64,000 nt of DNA from Betaproteobacteria bacterium. Its GTDB lineage: Bacteria > Pseudomonadota > Gammaproteobacteria > Burkholderiales > JACQAP01. Both the position numbers and the translations under genes were made by a program. The stretch covers positions 269,114 to 333,113 of the forward strand of contig JACQAP010000005.1 in NCBI GenBank assembly GCA_016194905.1. The letters are read 5' to 3'. How positions within the stretch are numbered: position 1 is the stretch's first letter; each line of letters begins with the position of its first letter. The notes under the pieces are model-generated. The model saw nothing but the letters and a program-made list of their open reading frames with translations, ran no database searches and was not told the DNA's origin. Below are positions 1 to 9,158 of the stretch, one piece after another.

Positions 1-606
1 CGGGCCGATTTTAACGAGCGATTCCTCCAGCATGTCGGTGCGGATCGGTCCCGGGCCAATCGCATTCACGCGGATGCCGTTGCGGCCCTCCTCTTTCGAC
101 AGGATGCGCGTGAAGGCCTCGAGCCCCACCTTGGAAACGGTGTACACGCCGTTCTGGGCAGGGAAGCGGTTGGTGACGTTGGAGGAAAGATTGACGATAT
201 TGCCGCTCTTGCGCGCGCGCATGTGCGGCAGCACTGCCTGCACCATGTGGAATGGGCCGTACAGATTGACCCGCAGCACGCGATCCCATTCCTCCGGCGG
301 CGTATCGGCGATCGCGACGCCGGGCAAATGGGTTCCCGCATTGTTGACCAGCACGTCGATACGGCCGTAAGCGTCGAGCGCGGATTTCACGACGGCCTGC
401 GCGGATTGCTCGTCCGCCACATCGGCGCGCAGGATTTTCGCTTCGCCGCCCGCGGCTTTCACTGCGGCTTGCACGATCGCGGCGTCGCTTTCGCGGCTAG
501 CATAGGTGAACATCACGCGAAATCCGCGCGACGCCAGCAGTTGGACGATCGCCCGCCCGATTCCGCGGGAACCGCCCGTGACGAGTGCGACCGGAGAATG
601 GTCCAT
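1..606 (-). CDS. SDR family oxidoreductase (3' end outside window)
   Basis: Short-chain dehydrogenase/reductase, probably NAD(P)-dependent; the substrate cannot be told. From the ATG at 606, 202 codons are visible before the window edge cuts off the C-terminus. The Rossmann nucleotide motif TGGSRGIG is at residues 10-17, NNAG at 88-91, the catalytic serine region at 141-142, and the Tyr155/Lys159 pair in YTVSK. The typical NAIGPGPIRTDM segment follows near the edge. The start lies 7 bp after the stop of the aldo/keto reductase on the same strand, so the two are probably one transcript. FabG-like or glucose dehydrogenase-like roles are both possible. Confidence 0.9.
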   Translation of the reverse strand, partial: MDHSPVALVTGGSRGIGRAIVQLLASRGFRVMFTYASRESDAAIVQAAVKAAGGEAKILRADVADEQSAQAVVKSALDAYGRIDVLVNNAGTHLPGVAIADTPPEEWDRVLRVNLYGPFHMVQAVLPHMRARKSGNIVNLSSNVTNRFPAQNGVYTVSKVGLEAFTRILSKEEGRNGIRVNAIGPGPIRTDMLEESLVKIGP

Positions 607-613
607 GTTCGCC

Positions 614-1624
614 TCAGCGGATGAGCGGAACTCGTCCGGTCAGCGGATATTGCGGATCGTTGTACCCCGGCGTCGAAGGATGCCCGACGGACACCAGGGA
701 ATCCACGAGCGCTTCGCCCCTGGGTTCGAACTTGAATTCGAGCGCCTTCAGATAATCCTGCCATTGCTCGAGCGTGCGCGGGCCGGCGATGACGCTGGTG
801 ACAATCGCGTTGTTGAGCACCCAGTTGATCGCAAAATGGCCGGCGCTCGTGCCCTTCTTTTCGGCAAAGGCCCGGATCTTCTGCGCGATCGCCAGCGATT
901 CCTTGCGGAATTCGGTTTCCATCATGCGCTTGTCGCCGCGCCCGGCGCGCGTTCCTTCGAGCGGTGTTTCGTTCGGCCTGTATTTGCCGGTGAGCACGCC
1001 GCGCGCGAGCGGACTGTAAGGCACAACCCCGATTCCGTAGTGGCGGCAAGCCGGCAGGATCTCGACTTCCGGCTGGCGGTTCATCGCATTGTAGTAAGGC
1101 TGGCAGACGATCGGTTGCGGCACGTTCATAGCACGGCACAGGCGGATGATCTCGGCGATGCGCCAGCCACGGAAGTTGGACAATCCAAAGTAGCGCGCCT
1201 TGCCCGAGCGGATGATGTCGCCCATGGCGACAACCGTCTCTTCCAGCGACGCATCATCGAAGTCGCGATGAAGGTAGTAGATATCGACATAGTCGCCGCC
1301 GAGTCGTTTCAGGCTGGCGTCGATCGCCTGCATGATCCATTTGCGTCCGAGTCCCACCTGGTTCGGACCCGGGCCCATGGCGTTGCCGACTTTGGTGGCG
1401 AGCACCCAATGATCGCGGTTGGATGCGATCAGTTTGCCGGTGATACGCTCCGATTCGCCTTTCGCGTACTGGTCGGCGGTATCGATGAAATTGACGCCGG
1501 CGTCGAGAGCCGAGCCCATGATGCGGGCGGCTTCCGTTGCGTCGGTACGATCGCCGAACATCATGGTGCCGAGGCACAATGGCGAAACCTTCAGTCCGCT
1601 GTTGCCGAGTTTGCGATATTCCAT
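614..1624 (-). CDS. Aldo/keto reductase
   Basis: NADPH-dependent aldo/keto reductase of the YajO/Tas-like type, 336 residues, the normal length for a cytoplasmic TIM-barrel AKR. The catalytic tetrad is visible: Asp48, Tyr53 (in DTADQY), Lys78 (ATK) and His119 (YYLH). A good ribosome-binding site (GGGAGG) sits upstream of the ATG. The SDR gene follows after 7 bp, suggesting two reductases in one operon. The natural carbonyl substrate cannot be inferred from the sequence. Confidence 0.92.
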   Translation of the reverse strand: MEYRKLGNSGLKVSPLCLGTMMFGDRTDATEAARIMGSALDAGVNFIDTADQYAKGESERITGKLIASNRDHWVLATKVGNAMGPGPNQVGLGRKWIMQAIDASLKRLGGDYVDIYYLHRDFDDASLEETVVAMGDIIRSGKARYFGLSNFRGWRIAEIIRLCRAMNVPQPIVCQPYYNAMNRQPEVEILPACRHYGIGVVPYSPLARGVLTGKYRPNETPLEGTRAGRGDKRMMETEFRKESLAIAQKIRAFAEKKGTSAGHFAINWVLNNAIVTSVIAGPRTLEQWQDYLKALEFKFEPRGEALVDSLVSVGHPSTPGYNDPQYPLTGRVPLIR

Positions 1625-1757
1625 GGAATCCTCCCGCTGAATTTATTTTCTGGAAAGAGCGCCGAATGATGCCGCAAGCCCCGCCCAGGCGCAAACTTGA
1701 GAGCGTCGCCGTGCAGATGATATAAACCAGCGATTCACTGACGAGATCCCTTCAATC

Positions 1758-2765
1758 ATGCCCAGACAAAACCCGTCCCAGATGCGAGCAATCGAAATCG
1801 CCACGCCCGGCGGGCCGGAAGTTCTGCGCCCCGGCCAACGCCCGGTACCTTCGCCCGCCGCGGGCGAAGTGTTGATCGAAGTTGCGGCCGCCGGCGTGAA
1901 CCGCCCGGATGTCCTGCAACGCAAAGGCGGCTATCCACCACCGCCTGGAGCATCCGACATTCCGGGCCTTGAAGTCGCGGGCACCATCGTCGGCCTGGGG
2001 CCGCAGGTGAATGCGTGGAAGATCGGCGACGAAGTCTGCGCGCTGGTGACCGGTGGCGGCTACGCCGAGTACGTCGCGGCGCCCTCGGTGCAATGCCTGC
2101 CGGTCCCAAAGGGCGTGACGCTGGAAGAAGCCGCCGGCCTGCCCGAAACTTTCTTCACCGTCTGGGTCAATGTCTTCCAGCGCGGCGCGCTGAAGAACGA
2201 CGAGACGCTGCTGGTGCAAGGCGGCTCCAGCGGCATCGGCGTCACCGCGATCCAGTTGGCGCGCGCTTTCGGGCATCGCGTCTTCGTGACCGCGGGGACG
2301 GCGGAAAAATGCGCGCAGTGCGAAAAAATCGGCGCGACCCGCGCAATCAACTACCGCAACGAGGATTTTGTCGCGGTCATCAAACAGCTGACCGGGGGCC
2401 GCGGCGTCGATGTCATTCTGGACATGGTCGGCGGCGATTACGTGCCACGCGAGCTGGCATGCCTCGCGGATGACGGGAGGCTGTCTCTGATCGCATTCCT
2501 TGGCGGAGCCAGGACTTCGCTGGACATGACCGACATCCTGCGCCGGCGCCTGACGATCACGGGTTCGACGCTGCGCCCGCGGCCGGTGGAGGTCAAGGCA
2601 ACCATCGCGCGGGCGCTTCGGGAAAAGGTATGGCCGCTGCTGGAGTCGGGGAAAATCCGACCGGTGGTCTACCGGAGATTCGGACTGGAAGAAGCCGCGG
2701 CGGCGCACTCGCTCATGGAATCAAGCGAGCACGTCGGAAAGATTCTGCTGATCGTACGGAAATAA
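1758..2765 (+). CDS. NAD(P)H:quinone oxidoreductase, zinc-less MDR family (PIG3-like)
   Basis: Medium-chain dehydrogenase/reductase without the structural zinc cysteines, 335 residues. The N-terminal GroES-like domain contains GVNRPDVLQRKGGYPPPPGA (about residues 47-66), typical of PIG3/QorB quinone reductases. The nucleotide-binding loop VQGGSSGIG is near residue 155, and the C-terminus carries the family's EAAAAHSLMESSEHVGKILL-like end. It probably reduces quinones or alpha,beta-enones with NADPH in the cytoplasm. It is divergent from the aldo/keto reductase and converges on the HD-domain gene with 2 bp between them. Confidence 0.9.
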   Translation: MPRQNPSQMRAIEIATPGGPEVLRPGQRPVPSPAAGEVLIEVAAAGVNRPDVLQRKGGYPPPPGASDIPGLEVAGTIVGLGPQVNAWKIGDEVCALVTGGGYAEYVAAPSVQCLPVPKGVTLEEAAGLPETFFTVWVNVFQRGALKNDETLLVQGGSSGIGVTAIQLARAFGHRVFVTAGTAEKCAQCEKIGATRAINYRNEDFVAVIKQLTGGRGVDVILDMVGGDYVPRELACLADDGRLSLIAFLGGARTSLDMTDILRRRLTITGSTLRPRPVEVKATIARALREKVWPLLESGKIRPVVYRRFGLEEAAAAHSLMESSEHVGKILLIVRK

Positions 2766-2767
2766 AG

Positions 2768-3709
2768 CTAGAACACTTCGAAAACTTCTTCGCCGGGTTT
2801 CGGCGGCTCGCGCCGCAGCAGTGACAGGTCGCGCCGCTCGGCAACGGCAGAGGCGTACTGCATGTTCTTGTCGATTTCGTCGAAGTACAGGTTCTGCCCG
2901 CCGAAGTGCTTGTCGACATAGCCGTGCGCGCTGCCAAGCTGATCGTTCAGGCGAACTGTTGCGGTCTTGTAGAAATTCGGCGTCTTTTGCATCAAGTCCT
3001 CGACGGACCTGAACATCACGCCGGTGCGCCGATCGGCTTCGTCGCGCGCGGCGAGCCCGCCTTCGACGAATTCCGGATACAAGCGATCGCGGCACTTCTC
3101 CAGATAACAGCGATCGGCCATTTGGGCAATGATGTCGGCGGTACCGAGCATATTGCCGATCAGCCGGAACGTCAGGTTGGGGACGTCGATCTTGGCAGTC
3201 GGCTTTTCGTAACCGGTGAAATGGATGATATGCGTTGCAATCGGCGCAAGTTCGGCCATGCCGATGCGGTTCATGTAGTCTTCGAGGAACTTCGCGCCGC
3301 GCGTCACGTGCTTCAGGGTGTATTCCGCTCCGTTCTTGTGCCGGGTGTCGTTGACTTTGCGCAGGTAGCCGATGTCGTGAAACAGCGCTGTGACGATGCC
3401 GAAGCGGAACAGCCTGGCACCGAGGTCACCGCCACGATCCTGCGTGCGCTCGTAGCCGTCCATCAACCGCGCCATCGCCAGCGTGACGTCGAGCGAATGC
3501 TGCAGGTTGTGGTAATCGGTCTCGCAGGCGTGATAACCGGGATACTCGCCCATCTGCAAGCGCGTCAGATCGCGGAAACACCGGTTAATGACGTGAGTGG
3601 ACGCCTTCGGATAAAGCTCGAGGAATATGCGATTGACTTCACCATTTACCGAAGCCGGGTCAGTCGTGTTGACTTGGTTGGTGACATCGTAGTCGTTCCG
3701 ACGTGGCAT
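2768..3709 (-). CDS. HD-domain metal-dependent phosphohydrolase (cyclic-nucleotide phosphodiesterase-like)
   Basis: Protein of 313 residues with the metal ligands of an HD/PDEase fold: YHNLQHSLDV (about 74-83) and LFHDIGYL (about 122-129), followed by further His residues (for example THIIHFTGYE). The YHN-x-x-H-x-x-DV pattern resembles class I 3',5'-cyclic nucleotide phosphodiesterases more than HD-GYP proteins. I chose the ATG at 3709 because AAGGA lies about 9 bases upstream; a TTG directly before it is also in frame. It probably hydrolyses a cyclic or linear nucleotide phosphate; the substrate is unknown. No membrane segment or signal peptide is seen. Confidence 0.75.
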   Translation of the reverse strand: MPRRNDYDVTNQVNTTDPASVNGEVNRIFLELYPKASTHVINRCFRDLTRLQMGEYPGYHACETDYHNLQHSLDVTLAMARLMDGYERTQDRGGDLGARLFRFGIVTALFHDIGYLRKVNDTRHKNGAEYTLKHVTRGAKFLEDYMNRIGMAELAPIATHIIHFTGYEKPTAKIDVPNLTFRLIGNMLGTADIIAQMADRCYLEKCRDRLYPEFVEGGLAARDEADRRTGVMFRSVEDLMQKTPNFYKTATVRLNDQLGSAHGYVDKHFGGQNLYFDEIDKNMQYASAVAERRDLSLLRREPPKPGEEVFEVF

Positions 3710-3951
3710 CAATCGATATCCTTTGTGGCCGGTTTGTCGCTTATGGCCGACATATTCCTGTCATGGTACCCTCCCGGCCGCCGAATTTTCAAGACGATTC
3801 TTCTACTTGCATGCTTTTTACGCGGGCGAACCGGTGCCAAAGGGTATGACGGCCGACGGCGACCGGCTATTGAGCCAGCCTGCCCTGCCATTGGGATGGT
3901 AATACCTTGAACGATTGGAAAAAAGGCGACGAAAAACTTCGACCGTGCGGC

Positions 3952-4338
3952 ATGCCCCGCCGTCGCGGGGGCTTGATGCGCGTCGCCATCGCTTTTCTGC
4001 TGGGAATATCCTTACTGTCGGCAACCGGCACGATATCGGCACGTTCGCCCGCGATCGAGACCGCCGGAGTGGTTCGTGCGGCCAATCTGCCCAGGGAAGC
4101 GCGCGAAACCCTGGCGCTGATCAAGCAGGGGGGGCCGTTTCCTTATTCCCGCGACGGCGTGGTATTTGCCAATCGCGAGGGCCGGTTACCGCATGCATCG
4201 CGTGGCACCTATCGGGAATACACGGTGAAGACATCGGGCAGCGGGAATCGCGGCGCCAGGAGAATTATCGCCGCAGGGATCAACCAGTTCTGGTACACCG
4301 CCGACCACTACCGCAGTTTCAGACGGATCGTCGAATGA
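3952..4338 (+). CDS. Secreted barnase-type ribonuclease (N1/T1 family)
   Basis: Small guanyl-preferring RNase of the barnase/RNase Sa family. After a basic N-terminus and hydrophobic signal peptide (about residues 9-25) comes the family core LPREARETLALI, then GGPFPYSRDGVVFANRE. The catalytic glutamate is Glu89 in YREYTV, the arginine is in RGARRI, and the general acid is His119 in TADHYRSF. Start choices are the ATG at 3952 (keeps the RRR n-region), the ATG at 3976, or a TTG at 3907. The stop overlaps the start of the next gene, a barstar homolog, in an ATGA junction, so inhibitor and enzyme are translationally coupled. Confidence 0.88.
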   Translation: MPRRRGGLMRVAIAFLLGISLLSATGTISARSPAIETAGVVRAANLPREARETLALIKQGGPFPYSRDGVVFANREGRLPHASRGTYREYTVKTSGSGNRGARRIIAAGINQFWYTADHYRSFRRIVE

Positions 4339-4787
4339 AAACCGATTTCTTCAAACTCATCGAATCGGGAGCGGGCGGCGTATTCCGCTGCCATGCCCCC
4401 TTGCCCGGCGCGGCTCTGGAATCTGCCGCGCGAAAAAAGTTGCTGGTCGTACCGGTCAGGCTGCCTGCCGCCCGCGACAAGAACGGTTTTCTGAATGCGA
4501 TCGCCAAGGCACTGCAATTTCCCGACTATTTCGGCCATAACTGGGATGCTTTTTACGACTGCCTGCTTGAGCTAAAGCACGGTGAGGGCGCCGGCACGCT
4601 GCTGGTGTTGCGAGATGCGTCGGGTTTTGCGAGGGCCGAGCCGGAAGAATTCGCCGCCGCGGTGGGCACGATGGCGGACGCTGCCGACTACTGGAAGGGT
4701 GAAAACAAGGCGCTGCTCGTCGTCGTCGAACTGGAAGCTCCGGCCCTGGCGCCGGAGCTTGCGGAAATCAGCCGTCCAACGGCGTGA
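4335..4787 (+). CDS. Barstar family ribonuclease inhibitor
   Basis: Barstar-like protein of 150 residues, intracellular inhibitor of the barnase-type RNase encoded just upstream. The barstar core is clear: [19 protein letters not shown] followed by [13 protein letters not shown] (about residues 55-86), where the barstar inhibitory helix and Asp/Glu contacts lie. The ATG overlaps the RNase stop by 4 bases (ATGA). An extra N-terminal stretch of about 35 residues precedes the core compared with the roughly 90-residue Bacillus barstar. The 3' end overlaps the convergent rppH gene by 20 bases. Confidence 0.9.
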   Translation: MKTDFFKLIESGAGGVFRCHAPLPGAALESAARKKLLVVPVRLPAARDKNGFLNAIAKALQFPDYFGHNWDAFYDCLLELKHGEGAGTLLVLRDASGFARAEPEEFAAAVGTMADAADYWKGENKALLVVVELEAPALAPELAEISRPTA

Positions 4788-5301
4788 CGGATCGCGGCGC
4801 GCGCTGCTCGTAGTCCCGGCGCGCTCGCGACGCATTCAGGTAACGCACCAGTTCCTGCAACGCGCGCTGGTAAACCTCGCGCTTGAACTCGATTACGCTT
4901 TCCAGCGGAATCCAGTACTCATGCCAGCGCCAGGCATCGAACTCCGGATGCTCGGAGTGGCGCAGGCAAACATCGCAGTCGCGCCCGATGAGCCTGAGCA
5001 GGAACCAGATCTGTTTTTGCCCCCGATACTGGCTGCGAGTTTCACGCCGCACCCAGTTCTGCGGCACGTCGTAACGCAACCATTCGCGAGTCCGCCCGAG
5101 GATCTTCACATGGCAGGGATCGAGGCCGACCTCTTCCTTCAGCTCGCGGTACATCGCCTGCTCGGGTGTCTCGCCACCCTTGATCCCGCCCTGTGGGAAC
5201 TGCCAGGCGTGCTCCTTGATCCGCTTGCCCCAGAAAACCTCGTTCCTGACGTTGCAAAGAATGATTCCTACATTCGGGCGATAGCCGTCACGATCAATCA
5301 T
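4768..5301 (-). CDS. rppH: RNA pyrophosphohydrolase RppH
   Basis: Nudix hydrolase that removes pyrophosphate from 5'-triphosphorylated mRNA and so triggers decay. The start [17 protein letters not shown] is the conserved RppH N-terminus, so the ATG at 5301 was chosen over the in-frame ATG 45 bases further upstream. The Nudix box [20 protein letters not shown] runs on to VGL, giving the full GX5EX7REUXEEXGU pattern. At 177 residues it is close to the usual length. The C-terminus overlaps the end of the barstar gene by 20 bases on the opposite strand. Confidence 0.95.
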   Translation of the reverse strand: MIDRDGYRPNVGIILCNVRNEVFWGKRIKEHAWQFPQGGIKGGETPEQAMYRELKEEVGLDPCHVKILGRTREWLRYDVPQNWVRRETRSQYRGQKQIWFLLRLIGRDCDVCLRHSEHPEFDAWRWHEYWIPLESVIEFKREVYQRALQELVRYLNASRARRDYEQRAPRSVTPLDG

Positions 5302-5379
5302 GTGAGCCACCCCACGCCAATTCTCAATGGGCGGATTTTTCCACAAATAACGGGATAAAAGAAGTTTCGCTATCCGGGA

Positions 5380-6159
5380 TCACACCAGAAGGCGGGCTGC
5401 GGAGCGCGGATTGAGCTCTCGCAACCCTTCGACAAATCTCAGGAATTCAAGGCCGTAGAGCGATTGCAGGGGACGGGCAGCCGCCCGCAAATCGTCCCAG
5501 CGCGGTTGGCCTTGCGACCGGCGGAACGCGAGAATCGCCACGTTTCCGCGCCTTTCCGCCGGTACGCAGACGACGGCATCGAATACGCTTTCGATACGCT
5601 GCAAGTAAGCGTCGAAACGGGGATCGGAGTTCCACAGGTTCACCACCAGGACACCCTCATCGGACAGCGCTGCATGCGCGCTTGCGTAGAAATCTTCCGA
5701 GCACAGCTCGGGCACCTGCTCGTTGCTGTCGTAGCCGTCCACCATCAGCACATCGCAGCAATTCGGGTGCGCCGCCACCCAGGCGCCGCCCTCCGCCACT
5801 TCCACGACGAGGCGCTCATCGTCCGGCGGGAGGTGAAAATACTGCCGTGCAACCGCAATCACTTTGGGCTCGGATTCGATCACGGTCGTTCTGGCGTCGG
5901 GGAAATGCTTGTAGACGAACTTGGGCAGCGAGCCGCCTCCCAGGCCGATCATGAGGACATGTTCGGGTCGCGGGCGGAACAACAGAAACGCCATCATCGC
6001 GCGCGTATACGACAGCACCAGTTCATAAGGATCGTCGAGCTTCATCGAGCTTTGCACCGTATCGCTGCCCAGATGCAAAGACCGGATGCCATCCTGCTCG
6101 CTGACTTCGACGCTGACTTCGCGGTTCACCCAGCGACTGATTTTCCACTTTCCGAGCAA
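5380..6159 (-). CDS. Spermidine synthase-like protein (polyamine aminopropyltransferase family)
   Basis: Rossmann-fold methyltransferase/aminopropyltransferase of the spermidine synthase family. LMIGLGGGSLPKF is the nucleotide-binding glycine loop and VIESEPKVIAVARQYF the acidic strand. The region MVDGYDSNEQVPE stands where spermidine synthases have the catalytic acidic loop, so true putrescine aminopropyl transfer is uncertain. I chose the TTG start at 6159 because AGGGGGG lies 5 bases upstream and the conserved region begins just after it. An ATG at 6246 is in frame but has a poor ribosome-binding site. It is divergent from proS. Confidence 0.78.
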   Translation of the reverse strand: MLGKWKISRWVNREVSVEVSEQDGIRSLHLGSDTVQSSMKLDDPYELVLSYTRAMMAFLLFRPRPEHVLMIGLGGGSLPKFVYKHFPDARTTVIESEPKVIAVARQYFHLPPDDERLVVEVAEGGAWVAAHPNCCDVLMVDGYDSNEQVPELCSEDFYASAHAALSDEGVLVVNLWNSDPRFDAYLQRIESVFDAVVCVPAERRGNVAILAFRRSQGQPRWDDLRAAARPLQSLYGLEFLRFVEGLRELNPRSAARLLV

Positions 6160-6304
6160 GTTCGCCCCCCTGAAGAATGATGGACTCGTAGCGTTCAGCG
6201 TCCCGATCCGAAACGCAAAAACCGCAGCCAAAAACGGCGCAAGCATCGTCCCGCACCGGCGCCGGCCTGTAGAATAGCGGCTTTTCGACAACGGAATCAG
6301 GCGC

Positions 6305-8014
6305 ATGCGCACCTCGCAGTTCTTTATCTCCACGCTCAAGGAAGCCCCCAGCGAAGCCGAACTCCCCAGCCACAAGCTGATGCTGCGCGCCGGCCTTATC
6401 AAGAAACTCGGCAGCGGCCTCTATACCTGGATGCCGCTGGGCTTGCGCGTGCTGCGAAGGGTCGAGCACATTGTGCGCGAGGAAATGAATCGTGCGGGCG
6501 CGGTGGAATTGCTGATGCCGGCAGTGCAGCCGGCCGAGCTCTGGCAGGAAACCGGGCGCTGGGAGGTGTTCGGCCCGCAGATGCTCAAGATCAAGGATCG
6601 CCACGAGCGCGATTTCTGTTTCGGCCCGACGCACGAAGAGGTGATCACCGATATCGCACGCAAGGAAATCCGCTCCTATCGTCAGCTGCCGCTGAATTTT
6701 TATCAGATCCAGACCAAGTTTCGCGACGAGATCAGGCCGCGCTTCGGGGTCATGCGTGCGCGCGAGTTCGTCATGAAGGACGCTTACTCGTTCCATGTCG
6801 GATTCCAAGACCTCGAGCGCGAGTACCGCAACATGTATGACGCCTATTCCCGCATCTTCACCCGGCTGGGACTCAAATTTCGCGCGGTTGCGGCCGATAC
6901 TGGCGCCATCGGCGGAACCGGCTCACATGAATTTCATGTGCTCGCGGATTCGGGTGAAGATGCCATCGCCTATTCGCCTGCATCCGACTACGCCGCAAAT
7001 GTCGAACTGGCCGAGGCCGTAGCGCCGGCGCAGCCGCGAGCGGCAGCGATGAAGCAAATGGAGAAGGTGCCCACGCCGGGCAGGACGACCTGCGAAGACG
7101 TGACTGCACTGCTGAATCTGCCGCTGTCGCAATCCGTAAAAGCGCTCGCGGTGATGAACGAAGACAGGATGTTCATGTTGCTGGTTCGCGGCGATCATCA
7201 ATTGAATGAAATCAAAGCGACGAAGCTCCCGGGACTCGACCCTTTCCGCTTCGCGACCGACAAGGAAATCGAAGCGCGCGTCGGCTGCCGCCCGGGTTAT
7301 ATCGGTCCGGTGGGAACATCCACCGATATCATGGTCATCGCCGATCGCTCCGTCGCCGTGATGAGCGATTTCGTTTGCGGCGCCAACGAAGCCGGTTTTC
7401 ACCTGACCGGGGTCAACTTCGGCCGCGATCTGCCCGAGCCCGCGCTCATCGCCGACATCCGCAATGCAATCACCGGCGACCCGTCACCCGACGGCAAAGG
7501 CACTCTTGAAATCTGCCGCGGCATCGAGGTCGGCCACATCTTCCAGTTGCGGACCAAATATTCCGAAGCGATGAAGGCGACCTTCCTCGACGAGGGCGGC
7601 AAGTCGCAGGTCCTGGAAATGGGCTGCTACGGCATCGGCGTATCGCGCATCGTCGCCGCCGCCATCGAACAGGGTAACGACGAAAATGGCATCATTTGGC
7701 CGTTGCCGATGGCGCCGTTCCGGATAGCGATCGCGCCGATCGGATATCGCAAGAGCGCGGAGGTCAGGAAGATCGCAGATCAACTGCACGATGAACTGCA
7801 GGCAGCCGGCATCGACGTGCTGCTCGACGACCGCGACGAACGTCCGGGCGTGATGTTCGCGGATCTCGAATTGATCGGCGTGCCTCACCGCGTGACCATT
7901 GGCGAACGCGGCCTGAAAGAAGGCAAGATCGAATACCAGAGCCGCGCCGACACCTCCCCCTCCACGATCGAATTGCAGAAGGTGGCGGGGCATCTGAAAT
8001 CGATTTGCGGATGA
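6305..8014 (+). CDS. proS: Prolyl-tRNA synthetase
   Basis: Class II aminoacyl-tRNA synthetase charging tRNA-Pro, 569 residues, matching the bacterial ProRS with an inserted editing (YbaK-like) domain. The N-terminus [19 protein letters not shown] is typical. Motif 2 is visible around [13 protein letters not shown], the insertion domain lies at about residues 225-400, motif 3 is around [12 protein letters not shown], and a C-terminal anticodon-binding domain follows. The stop overlaps the ATG of the downstream lytic transglycosylase (ATGA), so the two are co-translated. Confidence 0.97.
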   Translation: MRTSQFFISTLKEAPSEAELPSHKLMLRAGLIKKLGSGLYTWMPLGLRVLRRVEHIVREEMNRAGAVELLMPAVQPAELWQETGRWEVFGPQMLKIKDRHERDFCFGPTHEEVITDIARKEIRSYRQLPLNFYQIQTKFRDEIRPRFGVMRAREFVMKDAYSFHVGFQDLEREYRNMYDAYSRIFTRLGLKFRAVAADTGAIGGTGSHEFHVLADSGEDAIAYSPASDYAANVELAEAVAPAQPRAAAMKQMEKVPTPGRTTCEDVTALLNLPLSQSVKALAVMNEDRMFMLLVRGDHQLNEIKATKLPGLDPFRFATDKEIEARVGCRPGYIGPVGTSTDIMVIADRSVAVMSDFVCGANEAGFHLTGVNFGRDLPEPALIADIRNAITGDPSPDGKGTLEICRGIEVGHIFQLRTKYSEAMKATFLDEGGKSQVLEMGCYGIGVSRIVAAAIEQGNDENGIIWPLPMAPFRIAIAPIGYRKSAEVRKIADQLHDELQAAGIDVLLDDRDERPGVMFADLELIGVPHRVTIGERGLKEGKIEYQSRADTSPSTIELQKVAGHLKSICG

Positions 8015-8676
8015 AGCGAAAAGACACACGACCGGGATACGCCGCGCGCCTCGCTCTGCTGCTTGCCTGCGCTTTCGCCATGCAAACTCCTCTCGCAGGC
8101 GAGCAGCAATACGAGCCGCTGTCCGCCAGCGTGCGGGCGGTATTGCACCGTTCGGTCGCCGATCGCGCCAGTCCGCGGCTGACATTCGAGTCGCAAGCGG
8201 AAGGTGCGGCCTGGCTCGCCGACATGTCGAGGCGGCTGGAAAAGCACATTTCGGACGACATCGCGCGCCAGGATTTCATTGTTACCGTGCAATACGAAGC
8301 AACGCGAGCCGGACTCGATCCGCAATTGGTGCTCGGTGTCATCCAGGTGGAGAGCAAATTCCGAAAATATGCGGTGTCGAAGGCGGGTGCGCGAGGTTAC
8401 ATGCAGGTGATGCCGTTCTGGATAAAACTGATCGGCGATGGCAATCAGAACTTATTCAACCTGCGCACCAATTTGCGCTACGGCTGCACGATCCTGCGCC
8501 ATTACCTGGATATCGAACACGGCGACACGTTCCGCGCCCTGGCGCGCTACAACGGGACGCTCGGCAAGTCGCGGTACCCGGATAACGTGCTGCGCGCCTG
8601 GGCCGCGGACTGGGATTACGAACGCGGCCGTTCGCGCATCATCATCGCGCCCACCCGCTACATCGGCGACGGCTGA
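8011..8676 (+). CDS. Lytic transglycosylase, SLT domain, exported
   Basis: Periplasmic murein lytic transglycosylase of the Slt type, 221 residues. A signal peptide spans about residues 1-30. The catalytic glutamate is Glu114 in [20 protein letters not shown] and the later ALARYNG segment are the other two family motifs. The ATG at 8011 overlaps the proS stop by 4 bases. A TTG six bases upstream is in frame but inside proS. It probably cleaves peptidoglycan during growth or secretion-system assembly. The end converges with the TlpA-like gene, with 6 bases between. Confidence 0.93.
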   Translation: MKRKDTRPGYAARLALLLACAFAMQTPLAGEQQYEPLSASVRAVLHRSVADRASPRLTFESQAEGAAWLADMSRRLEKHISDDIARQDFIVTVQYEATRAGLDPQLVLGVIQVESKFRKYAVSKAGARGYMQVMPFWIKLIGDGNQNLFNLRTNLRYGCTILRHYLDIEHGDTFRALARYNGTLGKSRYPDNVLRAWAADWDYERGRSRIIIAPTRYIGDG

Positions 8677-8682
8677 ATCCGG

Positions 8683-9150
8683 TTACCCGGCTTTCTTGCC
8701 GCCGATCAGGCGCTCGATCTGTTTGCGCGTGATCTTGCCGACGTGCCGCTCCGCGAGCTTGCCTTGCGGGTCATAAATGAACGTGGTCGGCAGTCCATCC
8801 ACTTTGCCGATGCTTTCGGAAATCTTGCGATCGCCGAGCACGATCGGGTAGTTGACGAACATGCCATCGGCGAACTGCATGACCTGCTTGGCATCCTGGA
8901 ATTCCATCGCAATGCCGATGACCTCGAGATCCTTGCGCGACTCCTTGATCGCCACCAGGTCCGGTATCTCTTCCAGGCAGGGCGGACACCAGGTTGCCCA
9001 GAAATTCACGATCACCCATTTGCCGCGGTAATCGGCAAGCCTATGCGACCTGCCTTCCGCATCGGTCAGCGTGAAATTTTCAGCGGCGGAGGCAACTCCC
9101 ATCCAGGATAGCGCCAGTACCAGAAACAATCGGCACAAGTATTTTTGCAT
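8683..9150 (-). CDS. TlpA-like thioredoxin, exported
   Basis: Periplasmic thiol-disulfide protein of the TlpA/ResA family, 155 residues. The signal peptide covers about residues 1-22. The redox motif is Cys55-Pro-Pro-Cys58 within NFWATWCPPCLEEIP, and the cis-proline loop is GLPTTFIYD. Because a reductase partner must feed it electrons, it may serve cytochrome c maturation or general thiol repair. The ATG at 9150 has AGGGGG upstream. It lies 8 bases after the YihY-family gene on the same strand and is probably cotranscribed with it. Confidence 0.92.
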   Translation of the reverse strand: MQKYLCRLFLVLALSWMGVASAAENFTLTDAEGRSHRLADYRGKWVIVNFWATWCPPCLEEIPDLVAIKESRKDLEVIGIAMEFQDAKQVMQFADGMFVNYPIVLGDRKISESIGKVDGLPTTFIYDPQGKLAERHVGKITRKQIERLIGGKKAG

Positions 9151-9158
9151 GATCCCCC

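Noticed and set aside
61-1139. Several open frames of 80-390 codons overlapping the SDR and aldo/keto reductase genes
   Set aside because: They are shadow frames in GC-rich DNA without motifs; the SDR and AKR frames carry complete active-site signatures.
6244-6402. Longer N-terminus of the spermidine synthase-like protein
   Set aside because: It would run into the proS coding region, and the ATG at 6246 lacks a ribosome-binding site, whereas the TTG at 6159 has one.
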